From assembly GCA_900542155.1 (NCBI GenBank), contig UQMD01000035.1:1-7135 (forward strand): a stretch of 7,135 bases of DNA. The letters run 5' to 3'. The translations under genes were made by a program, and so were the position numbers. Positions 4,659 through 7,135 of this stretch are shown piece by piece. Under the pieces are notes generated by a model. That model made no database searches, had not been told where the DNA came from, and worked only from the letters and a program-made list of their open reading frames with translations. The stretch's first letter is position 1, and the number at the start of each line of letters is the position of its first letter. The DNA comes from an uncultured Collinsella sp. Its GTDB lineage: Bacteria; Actinomycetota; Coriobacteriia; Coriobacteriales; Coriobacteriaceae.

Positions 4659-7029
4659 CGATTACGCGCTGGTGGTGGCGCTCGATACTTCGACCGATAT
4701 GCTTGCCTGCGCGGCAAGCTGGATTGATGGGCAGACGGGCGAGGCGAAGCTGGTGAGTGGCGACCATATGTGCCGTCGCCATGCCAATGTGGAGCTCGTG
4801 AATACTGTCGACAGCGTGCTTGCTCGGGCTGGCATGGACCGTGCTGACGTGGGCAGTTACGTCGTCGGTCGCGGTCCTGGTTCGTTTACCGGTGTGCGTA
4901 TCGGCATTTCCACCGCCAAGGGCTTGGCGCGCGGTGCCAACGTGCCGCTGTTGGGCGTGTCGACGCTCGATGCCTGCGCATGGACCGCGTGGAAGGCTGG
5001 CGTGCGTGGCAAGCTCGGCATTCTGGCCGATGCCATGCGCGGCGAGGTGTATCCGGCTTTGTATGTGCTGAGCGACGAGGGCCCCGAGCGTCAGTTTGAG
5101 CGCGAGCACGTGGTCAAGGCTGCCGTGGCGCTTGATGAGTGGCGTCAAGCCGCGGACTGGGACCAGGTTCAGCTGACTGGCGACGGTCTCGTGCGCTATG
5201 GCAAGCTGCTGGGCGAGGATGAGGCCGCTCGCTGCGTAGAGCGCGACTTGTGGTGGCCTTCGGGCGAGGGCCTCCTCCTTGCGCATGCCGCGGGTGACGG
5301 CGACCCGGCCCGCGTCCTGCCGATCTATACGCGCCTTTCTGACGCCGAGGAAAACGAGCGCAAACGCCTCGGTCTTGCCGAGAGCGCGCAGAGCGAAATT
5401 ACGGGCGTCGCCGATGAGCTCGCCGGTCGCCATCTGCAATTCCGCCCCATGGGTGCGGCGGACGCCGAGGGTGCGAGTGCGCTGGAGGCCGCCTGCTTTG
5501 AAGGTGCCGGGCACGAGGCGTGGACGCCGGGCATGTTCCTGTCCGAGTTGGGCGAGGACGTTGCCGCTCCGCGCAGCTGGTGGGTGGCGCACGACGACGG
5601 CCGTCTGCTGGGTCTTGCCGGCGGCATGGTTGTTGACGGTGACGTGCAGATTTTGGATGTCGCCGTCGATCCGGCTCATCGCCGCGAGGGCATCGCCCGC
5701 AAGCTGCTGTCGCATGTGAGCTACGATGCCCAGATGCTCGGCTGTACCACGGCTTCGCTTGAGGTTGAGGACGGCAATGAGGGCGCGATTGCGCTCTATG
5801 CCGCTCTGGGCTTTACCGAGGCGGGCCGTCGTCGCGACTACTACGGTGCCGGCAAGGGCGCCATCGTCATGACGGCGCCGCTGCCCCTGGTGCTTCCTCT
5901 CGACAATGCGTCGCCCGAGCCAACGGCTGCCGAGCAGCGCGTATGGCCGCTGGCCGCGCCCGATCGCACCGTTGAGGAACGTGCCGAAATCGAGCGCCGT
6001 CGCCTGGTGCTTGCCATCGAGAGCTCCTGCGACGAGACGGCCGTGGCGATTATCGATGCGGACGGCAATATGCTGGCCAACCAGGTGTCGACGCAGATTG
6101 ATTTTCATGCACGCTTTGGCGGCGTGGTGCCCGAGATCGCCTCGCGCAAGCACGTCGAGGTCATCGTGAGTGTCGTGGATGCGGCGCTTGAAGACGCCGC
6201 AGCGTCGCTGGGCCTTACGGGTGGAGCCATTGCGCCAAGCGAGCTTGCCGCTGTGGGCGTGACACAGGGTCCGGGCCTGGTGGGCGCGCTCGTGGTTGGC
6301 GTCGCCTTCGCCAAGGGCTTTGCCTACGCTGCCGGCAAGCCGCTCGTGTGCGTCAATCATCTTGAGGGCCATCTGTTTGCCAACCTGCTGGCGCAACCCG
6401 ACCTCAAACCGCCGTTTATCTTCACGCTTGTCTCGGGTGGGCACACCATGCTCGTGCACGTGAAGGCGTGGGGTGACTACGAGGTGCTCGGCGAGACGCT
6501 CGACGACGCCGTGGGCGAGGCCTTTGACAAGGTGGCCAAGGCGCTGGGCCTGGGCTATCCCGGTGGCCCCATCATTTCCAAGCTGGCCGAGACGGGCAAT
6601 CCCCGCGCGATTGATTTCCCCCGTGCGCTTAACAGCAGGGGAGACTATCGTTTCTCGCTTTCGGGCCTTAAAACCGCTGTGACGCTCTATATCGAGCAGG
6701 AGACCAAGGCCGGCCGAACGATTCACCTGCCCGACCTGGCGGCTTCGTTTGAGGCGGCGGTCTTTGACGTGCAGTACAAGAAGGCCAAGAACGCGCTGCA
6801 TGCCACCGGATGCAAGGAGTATTGCATCGGCGGCGGCGTCTCGGCTAACCCGCATCTGCGCGAGATGATGATTAAGAAACTCGGACGGCAAGGTATTCGC
6901 GTGACGGTTCCACCGCTTTCGGCGTGCACCGATAACGCTGCCATGATCGCGGAGGTCGCCCGCCGTAAATTCGACCGAGGTGAAATCTCGTCGTTCAACG
7001 TCGACGCTGATCCAAACATGACGCTGTAG
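4645..7029 (+). CDS. tsaB-rimI-tsaD: TsaB-RimI-TsaD trifunctional fusion: t6A37 threonylcarbamoyltransferase with ribosomal-protein N-acetyltransferase
   Basis: One uninterrupted frame of 794 residues joins three proteins that are usually separate. TsaB, about 8-232, is the non-catalytic scaffold: ALDTST at 12-17 and GRGPGSFTGVRIG at 75-87. RimI, about 263-413, is a GNAT acetyltransferase expected to acetylate the N-terminal Ala of ribosomal protein S18: acetyl-CoA loop RREGIA at 346-351, LEVEDGN at 372-378 with Glu373 as likely general base, and LYAALGF at 384-390 with Tyr385 as likely general acid. TsaD, 454-794, transfers threonylcarbamoyl from its AMP adduct to A37 of tRNA: ESSCDET at 459-465, GGVVPEIASRKH at 492-503, metal ligands His572 and His576 in NHLEGH, SGGH at 597-600, FSLSGLKTA at 670-678, GGGVSAN at 729-735 and TDNAAMIA at 762-769 with Asp763. 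Linkers are charged (233-262) and Pro/Ala/Glu-rich (414-453). All catalytic motifs are intact, with no frameshift or internal stop, so this is a genuine fusion and not a sequencing artefact joining genes. Domain order equals the separate gene order in mycobacteria. TsaC/Sua5 must be encoded elsewhere. Confidence 0.96.
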   Translation: MSLHNDYALVVALDTSTDMLACAASWIDGQTGEAKLVSGDHMCRRHANVELVNTVDSVLARAGMDRADVGSYVVGRGPGSFTGVRIGISTAKGLARGANVPLLGVSTLDACAWTAWKAGVRGKLGILADAMRGEVYPALYVLSDEGPERQFEREHVVKAAVALDEWRQAADWDQVQLTGDGLVRYGKLLGEDEAARCVERDLWWPSGEGLLLAHAAGDGDPARVLPIYTRLSDAEENERKRLGLAESAQSEITGVADELAGRHLQFRPMGAADAEGASALEAACFEGAGHEAWTPGMFLSELGEDVAAPRSWWVAHDDGRLLGLAGGMVVDGDVQILDVAVDPAHRREGIARKLLSHVSYDAQMLGCTTASLEVEDGNEGAIALYAALGFTEAGRRRDYYGAGKGAIVMTAPLPLVLPLDNASPEPTAAEQRVWPLAAPDRTVEERAEIERRRLVLAIESSCDETAVAIIDADGNMLANQVSTQIDFHARFGGVVPEIASRKHVEVIVSVVDAALEDAAASLGLTGGAIAPSELAAVGVTQGPGLVGALVVGVAFAKGFAYAAGKPLVCVNHLEGHLFANLLAQPDLKPPFIFTLVSGGHTMLVHVKAWGDYEVLGETLDDAVGEAFDKVAKALGLGYPGGPIISKLAETGNPRAIDFPRALNSRGDYRFSLSGLKTAVTLYIEQETKAGRTIHLPDLAASFEAAVFDVQYKKAKNALHATGCKEYCIGGGVSANPHLREMMIKKLGRQGIRVTVPPLSACTDNAAMIAEVARRKFDRGEISSFNVDADPNMTL

Positions 7030-7104
7030 TCGTACGGGTGCGGTCCCCGGCCCTGACCGGCCCAGCGGCCTTATATGAACTTTATCGCGAGTTCCGCACG
7101 AACA

Positions 7105-7127
7105 GGAGGCCACTTAATGTGGCCTCC
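7105..7127 (+). terminator. candidate operon-end hairpin without visible U tract
   Basis: GGAGGCCAC at 7105-7113 pairs perfectly with GTGGCCTCC at 7119-7127 around the loop TTAAT. It lies 75 bases after the stop of the last gene. The eight remaining bases of the window (GTCGTGAG) contain no T run, so it is not a classical intrinsic terminator. It may protect the 3' end of the mRNA or act with Rho. The stretch 7030-7104 holds no recognisable gene; only a weak 5-bp hairpin (CGGTC at 7041-7045 with GACCG at 7055-7059) is visible there. Confidence 0.45.
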
Positions 7128-7135
7128 GTCGTGAG

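Noticed and set aside
4645..7029. The TsaB-RimI-TsaD fusion as an assembly or frameshift artefact
   Set aside because: The frame stays open through both linkers, base composition is continuous, and every domain is complete at both ends.
7041..7059. Second hairpin downstream of the operon (CGGTC with GACCG)
   Set aside because: The stem is only 5 bp with a nine-base loop in GC-rich sequence and no U tract follows, so chance is likely.
4543..7113. An 856-codon open frame on the minus strand
   Set aside because: It is in exact codon register with the sense genes, and its length follows from avoidance of TTA, CTA and TCA codons. The product is His/Arg-rich with no recognisable motif, while the sense strand carries complete enzyme motifs throughout.

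Overview
The window reads as a stretch of ordinary chromosome from a high-GC Gram-positive bacterium of the class Coriobacteriia, most likely Collinsella or a close relative. The evidence is the gene order (acpS, nnr, alr, a uracil-DNA glycosylase gene, tsaE, then tsaB, rimI and tsaD), the fusion of the last three into one reading frame, and the base composition. The order nnr, alr, tsaE, tsaB, rimI, tsaD resembles the cluster known from other Actinobacteria such as mycobacteria. The assignment to Collinsella is inference from memory of such genomes and was not searched.

Layout. Positions 1-66 hold the unassigned 3' end of an upstream + strand transcript, closed by a very strong intrinsic terminator at 67-98. 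A sigma70-type promoter follows (about 147-176). It drives one tightly packed, all-plus-strand operon of six genes from 206 to 7029: acpS (206-745), nnr (746-2362), alr (2365-3510), a family 4 uracil-DNA glycosylase gene (3519-4139), tsaE (4152-4658) and the tsaB-rimI-tsaD fusion (4645-7029). Gaps between genes are 0, 2, 8 and 12 bases, and the last pair overlaps by 14 bases. After the last stop codon come 106 bases without a gene, holding a perfect 9-bp hairpin without a visible U tract. No mobile element, CRISPR array, tRNA, rRNA or transfer signature is visible.

How the genes work together. They are housekeeping functions rather than one pathway: activation of acyl carrier protein (AcpS), repair of damaged NAD(P)H (Nnr), D-alanine supply for peptidoglycan (Alr), removal of uracil from DNA (UDG), and the t6A37 modification of ANN-decoding tRNAs (TsaE, TsaB, TsaD) with N-terminal acetylation of a ribosomal protein (RimI). 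TsaC/Sua5, the remaining t6A enzyme, is not in the window. The shared promoter and tight spacing suggest co-expression of growth-linked functions.

Novelty. I do not see a previously undescribed system. The most notable item is the single polypeptide TsaB-RimI-TsaD, which places an acetyltransferase between two subunits that normally assemble as separate proteins. Lesser points are a charged C-terminal tail on AcpS, the DNA-repair gene inside a conserved cell-wall/tRNA cluster, a rise in GC content along the operon, and long antisense reading frames that codon avoidance explains.
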